A DNA stretch of 64,000 bases from Limnoperna fortunei. Lineage: Eukaryota; Mollusca; Bivalvia; Mytilida; Modiolidae. The first letter of the stretch is position 1, and each line of letters starts with the position of its first letter. Made by a program: the position numbers and the translations under genes. The stretch spans positions 26,873,956 to 26,937,955 of the forward strand of contig OX104122.1 of NCBI GenBank assembly GCA_944474755.1. Reading direction: 5' to 3'. Positions 21,110 through 34,030 of the stretch are shown here, one piece after another. Below the pieces are notes generated by a model. It was not told the origin of the DNA. It saw nothing but the letters and a program-made list of their open reading frames with translations, and ran no database searches.

Positions 21110-21440
21110 CTTTACTGCGCCAGCTCGGCGGTTCATCTTATTTTAAAAAGGCAGATAAAAGTATTTAAAATTCGAGTATCTGAGGTATATGAGAGCTTTT
21201 ATTCAACGTTATGCCACACCAGGGTAGATCATCTTCAACTTGCGAATAGAAAAAACTAAGAAGTTAATAATTTTCAAAATGTATGAAAATAGGCAATCAC
21301 TGTATCATTAATAGAATCAATAATTTTCCTGTAAGCAATGAAGTGTGGCTACTGATCTGGTGAAAAAGTAAACAACTCTCTAAGTTCCTCCATTGATTGT
21401 TTGCATCAATGTTCAGTGAGTGTAACGATAATTGTTGTAT
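21110..21440 (+). repeat. Dispersed repeat family R-7.6, copy 2
   Basis: Aligns with 7650-8110, sharing AGTATTTAAAATTC, a short run of gapped matches, TGTATCATTAA/TATATCACTAA and TTTGCATCAATG. The head CAGCTCGGCGGTTC also occurs at 17923-17940. Confidence 0.55.
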
Positions 21441-22055
21441 ATACCTATTACTGACTAGTGGCTTATGATACCCTTTCATTTTAATCAGCATACCAACTCA
21501 CATACTACCGTAATGGCGATGGAGGGTTGGAATGCCATAAAACCTGGTTTAACCCATTTCTTTAGAAATGCCTGTACCAAGTCACGACCATTCATATATT
21601 TTTGGTTGTTGGTTCTGGTGTTTGCCGGTTTCTTGGACTTCGAATTGACAGCTTCCTCTGTGTTCGGTATTTTGTTATAACCCTCACTTTTATAATAGAT
21701 GCCCTTTACTTGTTGAAAAATGTTATATCTCGTTTGAATAAGTATGATCGCAGATAGTTTTTCCAATTTTTTTTTAATTCCAGCATTTAGTGATTGTGCT
21801 GTGATGTACTGGATACACTTATTACTGACTAGTGGTGTTTGATGACGATACATTTTTATTAAAAAACCAAATCAAGTAATACAGTAATGGAAGCAGGAAG
21901 TTTGGCATGCCATTAACCTGGTTTAACACACCATTTCTTTTGAAATACATGTACCAGATAAGGACAATTGCTGTAGTCGCTATATATTTTAATTTGTGAA
22001 TTGTCGTTTTTTGACAGTTTCTTTGGTGTTTGGAATTTAGTCATTATCTTCATTT
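21441..22055 (+). repeat. Two direct copies of a repeat linked to reverse-transcriptase elements
   Basis: Unit 1 (about 21441-21700) and unit 2 (about 21812-22050) share ATTACTGACTAGTGG, TTTGATGA or a variant, ACAGTAATGG, ATGCCATNAACCTGGTTTAA, CATTTCTTT and TTTGGTGTT. The same sequence is found inverted at 40695-40890 and 47735-47870. Short open frames on both strands are by-products. Confidence 0.7.
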
Positions 22056-22149
22056 TTAAGGAAAACTTTTTTCTGGCACTGTATAGAGCAAGTTCAATTC
22101 AGTTTACAAAAATGAACCGAAATAACCTTTTTGCGTATGCAGCAGTGTT

Positions 22150-22330
22150 GCGTTAGACTACAGACAATAAACAAGAAACACAAATGTGAAATTTTGTTCT
22201 ATCTTACAAAAAGTGAAGAAACTATAAATCGCATTTTTAATTTCATTTTTTAAATACTCAAAATGAAACATATTACCTCCCTCCAAACTGGATTAAGCTA
22301 CCACTTTAGGTAATATTGTTGAAAATAATA
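22150..22330 (-). promoter_or_regulatory. Upstream cassette copy d (no intact TLR downstream)
   Basis: Carries the cassette landmarks AACTATAAATCGCATTTTT and, after a gap, GGATTAAGCTACCACTTTAG. The donor-like site is altered: on the minus strand GGAG is followed by GGAGGTAATA, so only a shifted GTAATA remains. No TLR sequence was found in the following kilobases on the minus strand. Confidence 0.45.
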
Positions 22331-22699
22331 GTGTGTATTTAAGTATTAAATTAAATGCACGTGTAAATAATATATATTCGTTGTCAGTGACAATAAAATA
22401 TCTCAATGTCTTTTCCAGCAACGTTTTGCTTTGAAAATTATTTTTTTACGATCAGGTGTAGATAGCACTGTTCCGGTTACTTAGCAGTAAGTTGACAGTA
22501 CGATCGGGTGTGGGTATCCTACTTACCACTAAGCAAGTTTATACTAAGCATTTAATCCAAGATACATGTTAAGGGATGTGATTCTTTATTTATTTAACCT
22601 TCGTGTAGTTGCTAAATAAAGCAAGTTACTACTTTTAATCCATTTTAAGAAATATCTGCGGCATCTGTGGAGAATGATAATTAAGGTAATTAAGTGTCT

Positions 22700-22930
22700 T
22701 TTATTGATCACGTGTCTGTCAACACTAAGGTGGCAGATATGTGTCTAACTCCCGGAAGGTATTCCCGACTCCAATCTTAATTGCCAAAGATTGAAAGTTT
22801 TCACATCGAAGGTCGGGGGTTTCACTGAGTACTCCTGCTTCGTACTAGAACAAAAACTAGACTTCACGATATAGCTAAAACACGTTTAAAAAAGGCGTTA
22901 TATTCCATTCAAAGATTCAAACGCCAATAA
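22700..22930 (+). mobile_element. SINE, diverged
   Basis: ATTGATCACGTG, CTGTCAACACTAAGGT, CCAATCTTAATTG, GGTCGGGGGTTT, GAGTACTCCTGCTTC and GGCGTTATATTCC occur in the order of the full-length SINE. The 5' tRNA head (A box) is not recognisable. Confidence 0.8.
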
Positions 22931-23041
22931 ATAAATATCATTACTAAACTAATCACATTCTTAGTAAAATTATTAATCTTATTAAAACAAGATTTTGAAC
23001 TTAAATATACTTGTACATAAATCAATGTGGGTACATCTGGG

Positions 23042-23044
23042 TAT

Positions 23045-23123
<79 letters not shown>

Positions 23124-23124
23124 T
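23042..23124. repeat. (TTTA)n microsatellite
   Basis: About 83 bases of perfect four-base repeat; the 67-codon frame across it is an artefact. Confidence 0.98.
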
Positions 23125-23879
23125 CTCTGATGACGTAAGTAATATAACAATCAGATCTACAGCTAATGATCTATCAATTCATTTGCAAATCAAAATCGCA
23201 TATCAAAAAAACACTATTTTTTATTACTAATTAAAACACTCACGTTATTGTTTCCTGATATGATTTTGTTTTTGAAATATAATTAATAAAATGAAGTCTT
23301 ACATTTAAACTGCTTGCAGGGTCGTAGCTTACTCTAATGACGGGTCCGGGGCAAGAATATAATTTATGAGTGCCACAAAGGTCACCTAAAAAGGACGTTA
23401 ACTTACAATTAAAATTCATTAATAATAAGATGTGACAAGTTAATTGTGGTCAATCATATACAATTAAGAACAAACATAATGAAAAAAGACAGAAATCACC
23501 TGCAATATATAATTTAACGAAACTTACGGTTTTTTATTCAATGTTGGTTGTTCTCATTGCGAGATTCGATATCCAGTCAATATATTGACTCATTGCTACT
23601 GCAAATGGTCTGATTACCCTATATCAACTTTCATTTTTCTGTGAAGAAGGGCAAAAGACGTCTGTCTTGGACCATGGTTTACTAAAGATTTTGTTTTGTT
23701 TTAAGATTACGAATTGCTCGAAAAGAACGCTCGATGGTAGACAAAATAATGGTCATAGTTATACGTATAGAGAGACAGAATGGTATAAATCTTCTTTGGC
23801 AAGGAACTAGGCATATTCATTATGTAAGGCATATTTCAACACCTTAAACATCTGCAATCTGCGCGATATGCAAATCTAT
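23125..23879. other. Intergenic DNA, no gene recognised
   Basis: Nothing recognisable; some of 23630-23880 may belong to the reverse-transcriptase element that follows, but the frame is lost. Confidence 0.4.
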
Positions 23880-24290
23880 CCCGACATTACTGGCAGAAGC
23901 TACGTCATTTAATTTTACATATAGATATATTGATGATGTCCTTTCCTAGTGGCTTCCGTTAATTTATCCTTCAGAACTTGAAATTAAAGAAAAATCAGAA
24001 ACAGCTTTATCTACATCATTGTTAGACTTACACCTCGAATACGACGGCAACGGTCATCTTCGCACAACATTTTGACAAACGGGACGAATGCTTCTCATGC
24101 ATACGGTGTCTATATTTCTCAATTGATCAGGTACACAAGAGATTGCTGCGAGTATACTGATTTTTTGCAAACGTAACCTATTTCGTCGGGAAAAACTCAT
24201 AAACAAAGGTTACAAGAAAAAACGACTCATCCGCGGCGCCTTTAATACATTTTACGATACATACAACTACTAGAGTGAAAAAGGGCGGTG
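23880..24290 (+). mobile_element. Reverse-transcriptase remnant containing the YIDD catalytic motif
   Basis: Plus-strand translation in pieces gives YRYIDDVLS, then IYPSELEIKEKSETALSTSL, then LDLHLEYDGNGHLRTT. This is the palm/catalytic segment of the same reverse-transcriptase protein family as the elements at 8885 and 56190, with the two catalytic aspartates present. Stops and frameshifts interrupt it several times, so it is inactive. Confidence 0.75.
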
Positions 24291-24299
24291 TTTGCAATA

Positions 24300-25440
24300 T
24301 GTGGCAACACACATTGGGTTTTGTTTTTGCATTTTGAACAAATTAGCAGACAATATACTTAACACTTCTTCAAAACTATTTAGCAAACATATTCGTTAAA
24401 TTTTTGCAGATTATTTAAAGTTTTGTTTTATCCGTGTTATTGTCCAACTCCGCTTAAAAAAGGTTTCTTATTGGATAAACATTTATGGCATTTGGATGCA
24501 CGTTGTATACACAAACTGGTTTAAATTATTGAGTTAGCTTTGTTAACTATCATTGGTAAAAGAATATGTGTAATGTATTAGGGTCTTTTAAAACTTTCAT
24601 ACCCCATCTCACAAAATACGTCGTTTAATATAATCGTTATCAAACACATATATTGATTTTTGTTATAGATGGATTCCGATAATTGATTAATATTTATACG
24701 TTACTAATGACTAAAACATACATTTTATTTAATGGAACGTTCTAAACAAGTCACATGCGTACATAGTTTGAGAAATTTGAAAGAAAATTAAATTCTAAAT
24801 TCTAAATGACAGTTATTCATTATACTACTTTTTACACAATTGTTAAATATATTCCGTCAATTTATTATTACAAGGGACTTTTAAATTCTATCATTAATTA
24901 TACATATCTTCTCATCATATTACGCAACTTTAGTTTAGGAACATCGAAAGATCTATACATACTCCTTGTCTTTATAAATATAATTATATATTCATTATAT
25001 TTTAAAACAATAAATGTCAATATAAAACATCGGCAGTTTAACAAATATGTATGTTTATCGTAATATGTTGTTAACTAAATCCTTGTATTTTGACCAAAAG
25101 ATCTTATCAGTTTCCATGTTTGTTATGCGCAAGATTTGTATCTCAGAAGCTATGAATACATGTCAGGCATTTACATCTGGCTGTTACAATCATTGTACTT
25201 AAATTGTTATTCGTTTAAGATCTGTAGGTGATACAGTTTTTCAAAGAAATAAATAGGTTTACAAATCTTACAAATATACAATAAATGACCAACACATGAG
25301 CAAGAGAGAGATGCGAACGTTTTTCCTGAATGACAAATAATGTTGATTTTATAGGTTTTTCGCCTTCGCTCTATGGAGAATGAAGAAATGTGTTGTTGAC
25401 TTTTTACCGTAAAAAATATTCGATTACGAAATAAGTCTCA
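24300..25440. other. AT-rich intergenic DNA, no gene recognised
   Basis: An 85-codon frame at 24806-25063 has extreme I/Y/L content typical of AT-rich noncoding DNA. No other feature was seen. Confidence 0.45.
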
Positions 25441-25448
25441 GTTTTTTT

Positions 25449-25775
25449 AGGTTGTCTCGGTGGTCCAGTGGTTAAGGTATTTCGTCTAATATAGATCACG
25501 TTTGTCCACACGTGCTCGAGTCTCACGGCAGGCAGGGTGTACTAGACTCAAATCTAAATTGACAAGGATTTCCAGTTTTTGTACAGAAGGTCAGTTGTTT
25601 TCTCCAGATAATCTGGCTTCCTCCCCTATTAAAACTGGACTCCATGATATAGCCAGTTTCTTGTTCAAATAAACTCATGTATGGCTGAAAACACAGCTTG
25701 TTTGCTTGAATATTGTTTAACGCCACTTTAAGCAATTCATCAGCTATATCATGGAGTCCAGTTATTATTACCATT
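25449..25775. mobile_element. Two SINE 3' ends in inverted orientation
   Basis: Plus-strand SINE from 25449 (TCTCGGTGGTCCAGTGGTTA head, AGGCAGGGTGTAC, AACTGGACTCCATGATATAG) to about 25665 is followed by a minus-strand SINE tail at about 25704-25775. The segments 25633-25653 and 25743-25763 are perfect 21-base inverted repeats, so the RNA would fold back. Confidence 0.85.
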
Positions 25776-27261
25776 CGAATTAGTGTTCTGTTTGTTTTAT
25801 GATCCTTTGTCACGATCTTGAAGAAAATTTTATTTGTATATTATTTAACATTTAAATATATTAAAAGTGACTGCTAAAATAACTACCTTCGCTATGTTTC
25901 AATCATATTGTTTCTGCGGTTTTTAATTTCAACACTAGCAGCGTCTTATTTGCAGTTTCGGCACCGAATGCATTTCTGCTCTGTAGATTTTCGTTTGCTT
26001 TGTACTGGTTTTCGCGAGTGGGAACTATCTTACAATAGTTATTCCTCTTCGTTCGTTAAAAATGCGCGTAAAATGATAAACAAGACGCTGTGAAGAAGAT
26101 ACCACAAAAAGTAATTAAATTTGTTTTTATACCTAATTTCATTATAATAAAACCAATGTTATTTTAAAAAATAATAAATTTTAGAAATTTTTAGATACAA
26201 TATATATATATATATATAAATGCGGCATTTACGAGTGATAAGACACAGGGACAAATATGGACACGTGGTTGCTAGTGAGAACACACTATGTCGCAGTGAT
26301 TTTAGTGACTTTCGCGACGCCCCTCTATTTTTCCCTTGCTGGAACACGGGATTTTAGTAACACGGTGTAGTTTTTATACTTCAATGAAGTTTGTTTCTTC
26401 ACTTTTAGGAACTGCATTTAGAGGTATACAATATAATAATTGTAGAGTATAAATGCTGCTTTCGTCGTATGCACCTTCAATCTTAAAACATTAGTCATTC
26501 TGCGACATGAATTTAAAATGGTCTCAAGGTCACAGTTTACAATAACTTTGGACTTACGCCTTCAACTTTCTTAAAAGCAATAAAAGATAATTTAAAACTC
26601 AAATAATAAACAATGACTTAACTTTGTTGTGGTTTACTAAAGAGATTTGACGACTCTAAAAAAGGGTATTACTCCTACTGAAATTATGGTTAAGCCATTA
26701 TCAGCTGAAAAATTGAAACCCTCGAATTTTTATCCTTAAAAATTGTTCATTACCTCGAATGGTATTTTTACAAACAACCCCAGATATGATATATCTGTTC
26801 AATATTATATTACAAAGGGAACAGAAAAAAGACCACAATATACTCTGGATTTGATATGGTGGTCATCTTGAAAGCAGTGAGATGTAACAACATTGCCACG
26901 TACCAGAATTTCCAAAAATCATTTATAATATATTTTTAAAGAATTATTTGAACGTGGTTTTGTATTTACAAGTCATTATAATGAATTAAAATCATTACTA
27001 TTTATATTTCCTATAATGTTTTTCAGTAAACTGAAAAGAATGCACTATTCTAATATGAGGTACTTAAAACTCTTTGAACCACAGCTGTGGTAAAAAAAGA
27101 TTTATGTATGAGCAATACGCAACGAGGAGGGCGTTTCTGGAAGGCAGTTCCAATTACAAAACTGTAACTCACGCCGGAAAATTATTGCATATGGCGAATT
27201 AATTTTAGAAATAGCGACAAATAAATAAATTGGAAATGGAAGATAACTAATAAATAAAGAA

Positions 27262-27263
<2 letters not shown>
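25776..27263. other. Intergenic DNA, no gene recognised
   Basis: A short (TA)n run lies near 26201-26217. Frames at 25908-26093 and 26159-26347 are unrecognised and not supported. Confidence 0.45.

Positions 27264-27337
<74 letters not shown>
27264..27337. repeat. (AAT)n microsatellite
   Basis: About 74 bases of three-base repeat. On the minus strand it produces a poly-leucine frame (27102-27422) that is not a gene. Confidence 0.98.
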
Positions 27338-27338
<1 letters not shown>

Positions 27339-27672
27339 ATTAACCGGTAGTATTCCGTAAGATTGTTTATTAGTGCAATTTGTAATATTGGTCAATATCG
27401 GCTTTTTATAATTTTTTCCCATTTAGTTCGTTATATTACTGATCCCAAATGTAGACCTGTCCCCCTTCCCAAATAATGTTGTTCATACCTAACCACAGAG
27501 GAGGTTGTTTATATATATTATATTTGTTCATAGTTGCCTAGAATTACGTATTAAATAGTATCATTTTGACAAATTTAAAGAAGAATATGGGATCTGAAAA
27601 TTGCAGTACCATAGGCGATCAATGACAAAATCGATAGCATTAGGTAACCTTTCCAGTCCTGGTTGAAACAGT

Positions 27673-29150
27673 GTGAATTATATGGGCCTTTTCAATCACA
27701 ATCAAAGGTGGCAACGTAGTCATGGTCATCGTAACATTAAATCACCTTTATTACATGGTGTAAATGGCCTTTTAACGCTTATTCAAATACCACTAGGACT
27801 TCATCATATTTGCACTAAATTGCACTCGTTCACTTCTTTCGGCACTCTTTGCTATATAGGCATATATGCTAACAATAGTGGTAATATCTTGCATCACAAG
27901 TCTGTTACTTCTTAAATTCCACTATACTTCTAAAACATATCCTTTTCTATTAAATCTTACACCTATACTTCCTCGTTTGCACCCAGCATCTTCAATTACA
28001 AACGTGTATTGCAGGATCTTTTCATCAACGACTTCAAAGCCTTGACTACTAATTCCCCATTCATATATTGTCCTTCAAGTCACGTGATAACTGGAGATCT
28101 TAACATTTTTGACCATGAATACTACGCAATTTTTGTCCATATGACCAAAATACCGTGAAGCTAAATCTATCAACTAGAATTTTAATTTTCAATAGAGGAC
28201 TATGCCAAGAAATTGGTAAAGCAAGACGGCCGGGAGGTTGATATCTTATCTGAGTGGATAAATGCCTTGATATAATTGACTCAAATACTAAATGTCGTTT
28301 AAGAAGGTCTATGAGTACTAAACCATCTTCAGAAATCTTGATGTTCTTAAAACTTTGTCAGACAGTCATGTCATGGGGTTGAGCAAGCAGATAAGGCCCC
28401 TAATAACATTATTTTTATCTGTTAAAAACATTATATACATTAAATACAAAATATAAGACAGTTCACTTGGCAATCCTACTTACATATTCACTACGCTTTT
28501 AAAAAAGGAGATTATTGAAAATCACAAATTGGTGTTGGAATCCTTTGGTCTCAAATCTAAGTCGCAGATTGTGATCTCCCTTTCTTGTATTGGATACCAA
28601 AAACTTCACAAAAATCCTTGAAAACAGCGTTTCATACCACGATTGTTCAAGTGTGCAATCAAAACACTATCGCATCTCCTTACCACTATTTTAACAACAA
28701 TATAAATCTGACTTGAAAAATAGTGATACTTTTTTACTCCAGAAATATGGATATTAAAAAATTCTAAAGACCTGACAGACATCTAGACATAATGCGGACA
28801 TTGTTATCAGAAAAAAGTGGCGCATTATTTGAAATTGAGGTACATTGTGCAGGAAAAGTCTAAATCCTAAAATTAAATATAGCAGAAGATGCTAAACATT
28901 AGTGGTCTTAAACCTCAATTGCCTTTGATTGCAATGATATTTGTTAAGAGTAAATAAAATACTATATCTTACATTTTAAACTCTTAAACCAGCCCTCAAT
29001 TTTATTGTCGAAAACGAGACTAGTCAAGACTTTAAATAACTGCTTAATCGTCAATACCGTCTGAACGTTCCATTGTTATTATTAGGATTTGGTTACTCTC
29101 TGTATGTGCTTGTGTTTTTGGATAGTGCTTTTTTGTTGTATATGTTTTTT
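27673..29150 (+). mobile_element. Reverse-transcriptase element remnant, plus strand
   Basis: 28200-28720 aligns, inverted, with 57837-57370. Shared parts include the segment before the reverse transcriptase (GTTGATATCTTATCTGAGTG, AGAAGGTCTATGAGTACTAA, CAGATAAGGCCCCTAATAAC) and the segment encoding ISLYCIGF in the other copy. The element's flank (GGTTACTCTCTGT) recurs at 29093, as at the 3' edge of the 56190 element. Many stops; the catalytic core was not found, so an internal deletion is likely. The 80-codon frame at 27673-27915 may be the eroded N-terminal part. Confidence 0.65.
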
Positions 29151-29499
29151 TCTTAATTCGAATTTGTAATCGTCTCTTGACTTGCGAGTATTGATGTTTG
29201 ATCGGTTTCCTTGCTATTTTTCTGAACCTGAATTTGATGTAACATGTTAATACATGCGCTAACAGACGTCAAGTAGCAGTATTTAAAATCAATGAGCCTT
29301 TCATACAAAGTACAATTAAGACCAAAGAACAATAATACAATCATGTAATTATTCACCAGGAATGCTAGTATTATCACTATAAAAAACTAATCATGATGTC
29401 ATTATACTATCGTTCATGATTTCGATTATTTTCAATGAATTATTACTTTTAACAGAACCCACAACTCTGTAAGTTTATCATTTGTTGCAGTTCATTTAC

Positions 29500-29830
29500 G
29501 TTGCTAATATAAAATTATTTTTCAGATTATACACAACGTCAGCAGTTGTTAGACTACAAACTATTACCATACATTTTAAATAACAAACTATCAATAAACT
29601 ATAAATTGCATTTTTGAATTTCCGTGTTTACGTTTTGGCATATAACATGCCATCCTCGAAACCCACTCTCTTCATCAAATAATTATAACATAGTACCTAC
29701 CTTTAGCCTTAATTTAAGCTACCACCTAAAGTAATTCTAACACTGTTGAACAAGTTCAGCTTGATCTAGTGTTTTTCTTTCTCATGCAGTAAAAATGGCA
29801 ATATTTCAACGCAATGCACAAATAAATAAG
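29500..29830 (-). promoter_or_regulatory. Upstream cassette copy c (no intact TLR downstream)
   Basis: Landmarks on the plus strand: AAACTATAAATTGCATTTTT, then ACCTACCTTTAGCCTTAATTT and AAGCTACCACCTAAAGTAAT. On the minus strand the latter gives GCTAAAG followed by GTAGGT, a donor-like site with the last exon base at 29701. A longer upstream part is shared with copy b (GATCTAGTG, ACAATGCACA-like). Confidence 0.45.
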
Positions 29831-30419
29831 TTAAATCAGTTGTCATATAAGATAAAATTTCCAAACGAGGATCTACACGAATCTGGTATATTTCCCCCTA
29901 ACGATTTAGGTATCCTGTGATAAAAGCATGCACATTTGCCATCTGTAGGGTATTTCCCAATTCTTTTTATTGAAGCTACTACCTCTAGAACTTTTGTTGA
30001 AAAAGATATAAATTTGTACGTTTATCTATTGTTGTTTACTCATGAACTTAAATAAAATGCATAGATAAATTATTTATTGCCGTGTTCCTGTCGTCTTGAT
30101 AGGCAATTTATTGTATCTTTTTTCGACAGTGTTTACAATATGGTGTGATAGTTATGGTAGAACTTGATTATGACGAAAACGCATTAAAAAATTAGGCTTA
30201 CAGCGACAGTTTTAAACAAAAAATCTCCGACATTAAATAAATTATTTAGTAATGCTATATTTTATATCTTATCCTTTTGATCATTAAACATTTTCGTTGG
30301 TCCGTGTTCTTATCCGACACAATTGAGATGCAATTTCATTTTTTCGTGTATAAACATAATGTAACATTTATTTTATTTAGTAGCACTTTGTAGTTTTACA
30401 AGGTTTAGTTCAAAACTTT

Positions 30420-30830
30420 GCTCAACTAAACTGCTCGCACCATAAGTGATTGCGTGTAGCTTATTAAGGTCGTATAAAACATCCTTGCCAGATTCCACAA
30501 ATTTATTCTGTTTTGTATGGTTGGTATACATTTTTGGATTTTAAAAACTATGACCAGATTGTACTGATGTTTATACAGTCTTATGTCATTATAAGGTTTG
30601 GTATACATTTTTGGATTTTGTAAAATTCCTGCTTGTTGTTTAAATGTAAGTTCGTTGTCTGACAGTTTGTCCTGTTCGATATTTTGAACAATAACAAATA
30701 TTTAAAGGATTTGAGTTATTTATGTCGCATTCTACAAAGATTTGAATACTTTCAAAACCGACTGAGTATGACTTAATCAGCTATGTCATGTATTTGTGTA
30801 CATGTAAGTCAGGGCCTTCAATTTGAGGAT
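30420..30830 (-). mobile_element. Non-LTR retrotransposon 5' fragment
   Basis: Aligns in the same orientation with 33640-34030: CTTATGTCATTATAANGTTTGGTAT, AATATTTAAAGGATTNGAGT-like, TGTCGCATTCTACAAAGAT and AGGGCCTTCAATTTNGAG. The repeat therefore flanks the non-LTR body on both sides. Confidence 0.65.
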
Positions 30831-31139
30831 GTTTATTCATTCATTCATTTCTTTATTTCCTCATTTAGATGAGATTACATGAAATACAATGTACAGATAA
30901 AAAGAGTAAATAATAAGGTGTATATTTAAGGGGTATTGGAGAGGGGGTAAGAAACGTTATAATCTTGAACTATCAATAACAATATTCACATAATTATGGA
31001 TTAAGAAATCCTTATTCCAGCTCTTGCTGATAACCGTTCATGCATCAGTAGACGACGTAGAGAAACGCTTTAACCTGTTATAGTGCGCTAAGGATTAAAC
31101 AAAATGTCTAAGACATAGTAAAACGAAACCGTCATAATC

Positions 31140-34030
31140 GACTAGTTGTGCACTATCGTCGATGGTTTTGCCAGGTAAAATTTAATAAATTGTTCCGCGT
31201 CTTTTCCGTAGTTAGTTAAAGAATTCAAGGGGAAATTTTTTATCGCTGTATCCCAAAAGGCATTCTGTAAAACGAATGTTCCCTCCTTACAGTTGCAGCA
31301 TATTTGGACATAAATGTCTAAGAATTGTCTTTCCATAATTGAATATGTTCCTCGAACTGAATTTGGTATATCCATTATTAGTCTCGATATGATGTAAACA
31401 TTCTTCACTTCTTGGTTGGAACTAGTAAGTTTCCAGAATCTTTCTAGGACTACATTTTTATGGCTGGATCTAAATCATTGGAAGTCCAGGTGATTTGTCA
31501 CTCCTAAATTCCACTAATTTATTTGCATAGAGTCGATGACACAATTCACAGTTAATGTCCACTGGGTTTTGGACGGAAATTTATCATCGAGTATAAAGTT
31601 CATTAGTTACGAATGCAAATCATATTTGCACAGTATGTTGATGATATCGTCAATGAATCCAATATGTCGTCGTGTATAGTTAATGAAGTAGGAAAGCAGC
31701 CTATATAGAAATAGTTTTTGGTAAGCTATTTATTGTCTTACTTACACAGTTGCTGTAGAGATGTTTCTTTTTGTAAACATATGCTATAAACTATTGGGTG
31801 AAGTCCGAGTAAACTTTGACACATATCGAATTTCAATCATGGTTTTAAGTCAAGTATTCGTTTAACGATAAAGTGTTGAAATTGTTTTAAGGTAACGATT
31901 TCTCTATATTTCATGTTGTTCCAGAATTCAAATCCCTATAATACATAGGGAAGTACAGTATAAATTGAACATCACTTTTTTTAGTGCACCGTGATACAAT
32001 GGCACTTTCGATTGTGATTGTAATACTAAGCTTATGATCTATTATTATGCAGAGGTGCAATGCAGTGTCCCACACGGGTATGCGTTTTCTATCAATAATA
32101 ACAGTAATCGAGATTGTTGGAGCGATTATTCAATGAGAATCGGACACTTCGGATTTATTTACATTAAAATAAAAAAGCCATTTGGATGCATATTAAGAAA
32201 ATACATCAAGCATATGTTGCAATCTATTAGGATTAGTGCTTATGCATGAAATGTAAGCAGCAAAAGTTGGACAGCAGGTGGTAACACTATAAATATCAGT
32301 ATTACTAAAGTACTGTTCAAGTGCTTTCAATAATTTATTGATAAATACTACATATAATCGAGCAGATAAAACATCACCTTGTCTTAGACCTTCATATACT
32401 TTAACAAAATAAAATATATACTTTTCTTAACAATGACAGAACGACAGAATTTACATAAAATCATTGATTATAAGCCATATTTTACCTTTTGCACCTAAGT
32501 AAAATAGTTAACACATCAAAACGTAGAGCCAGACAGTATTAAAGTCTTTTTTACTGTCTATGAAAGCTACATATACATTACTTAGTGACTCTAAATTATG
32601 ATACACTGTTTTCTGAGATTGAAGGAAGCAGTTAAACAACCCCAAAAATTTTATAATCCTTGTTGCTGGGGATTAATAAAAATTTTGTCAACAAAAACAT
32701 GATTAAATAGACGAGACTGAATGTTTTCAAGCACTTTATAAGTACACGACAGTAGGCTAACAGGTCTGTAGCTGTCTGGAGACTTTTTATATTTATGGTT
32801 ACCTTTATAAATCGGAACAATTAAGCCAGTTTCCAGTGTGCACGAATGTGTCCTTCTCGAACTTTTAACAAACTTTTCAACAAACACACAACACATTCAA
32901 CTCAATTGCACAAATTCTTATATTGCAGCTTATCATACCCATTCGCTCTTCTTAATTTCAAACTGTTAATAACATTATTTACTTCGTTTTTAACTATCAC
33001 ACGACCAGGCAAATGTTCAAACATATTTTGGAGTATAGTCTGAAGAATGTTTGTACATTCATTTTCTTTGTTATGTTTATTCTCATAATCAAATGAATCA
33101 TTGTTTATTGGGTTATATACGTCACTATAATAATCAGCAAAACAGTTCGCTATTGATGCAGGGGTATATATGATCTTTCTTTATAAGCATTTTCAGGGTA
33201 TATCTTGGAGTATGTTTAAAGCGTTTTGTCATTTTCCAAAGCAGGCGAATGTCACAACCTGCAGCATCGAACACTTTTGTTCATATTCTTCATTTGCTCC
33301 TATTTGTATACTACTGAACTCATACTGTGCATGTGTGTAGGACCTATACGAGTCATATTGCAAACCTCTCGGACGACCTTGTGCCAGCCAGTCTTATTTA
33401 AATGCGCGTTCCATTTCAAGGGCTGTCTAAACATTGGCATTCCAATATGATTTCATATATTTATTATAACCACATTTGGGAAAGGCTTATCGGCTGAGCT
33501 TATTAAATCACGAAGGAGTCATATGCTTCATCAACTGACGCTGCACAAGATTATATCTCACATGTTAACAGTTCTATATGCGTGGTAATATAATCTTTGT
33601 AGTGTTTTATTTTGGTATCATTCACTTTATACCAAACAGGTAGCTTACTCATATTATGAAGAATCTGATTAGGGTCCCCTTGAGTTCTGATTTAATTATC
33701 GGGAGAAGATCAGAGGTATTACTTACAGAATCACTCAGCAAGGATTTCATAAGAAGTCTTATGTCATTATAATGTTTGGTATGAATTGCTTGATTGTTAA
33801 CAAATTCCTGCATGTTTTGGTTTGTAGCATATTGTTGTTGAAATGTTAAGTTCAAGTTCATTATCTTACAGTTTCGGCTGATCGATATTTTAACAGTAAC
33901 AAATAATTTAAAGGATTAGAGTGATATATGTCGCATTCTACAAAGATATGATTACTTTCAAAACCAGCTGAGTATGATTTAATAATTCATGTCATATATC
34001 TCTGTAAGGGCCTTCAATTTAGAGATGTGA
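31140..34030 (-). mobile_element. Degraded non-LTR (LINE-type) retrotransposon
   Basis: Minus-strand translation gives reverse-transcriptase landmarks in order: SYRPVSLLSCTYKVLENI (about 32750), GLRQGDVLSARLYVVFINKL (about 32350), then a C-terminal region ending near 31140. Upstream, about 33230-33450, fragments such as GRPRGLQYDSYRSY belong to the linker before the reverse transcriptase. Many stops and frameshifts make it inactive. The clade cannot be assigned by eye. An intact endonuclease was not found. Confidence 0.8.

Noticed and set aside
24806..25063. 85-codon hydrophobic frame as a membrane protein
   Set aside because: Composition is what random AT-rich DNA gives (Ile, Tyr, Leu, Asn), and nothing else supports it.
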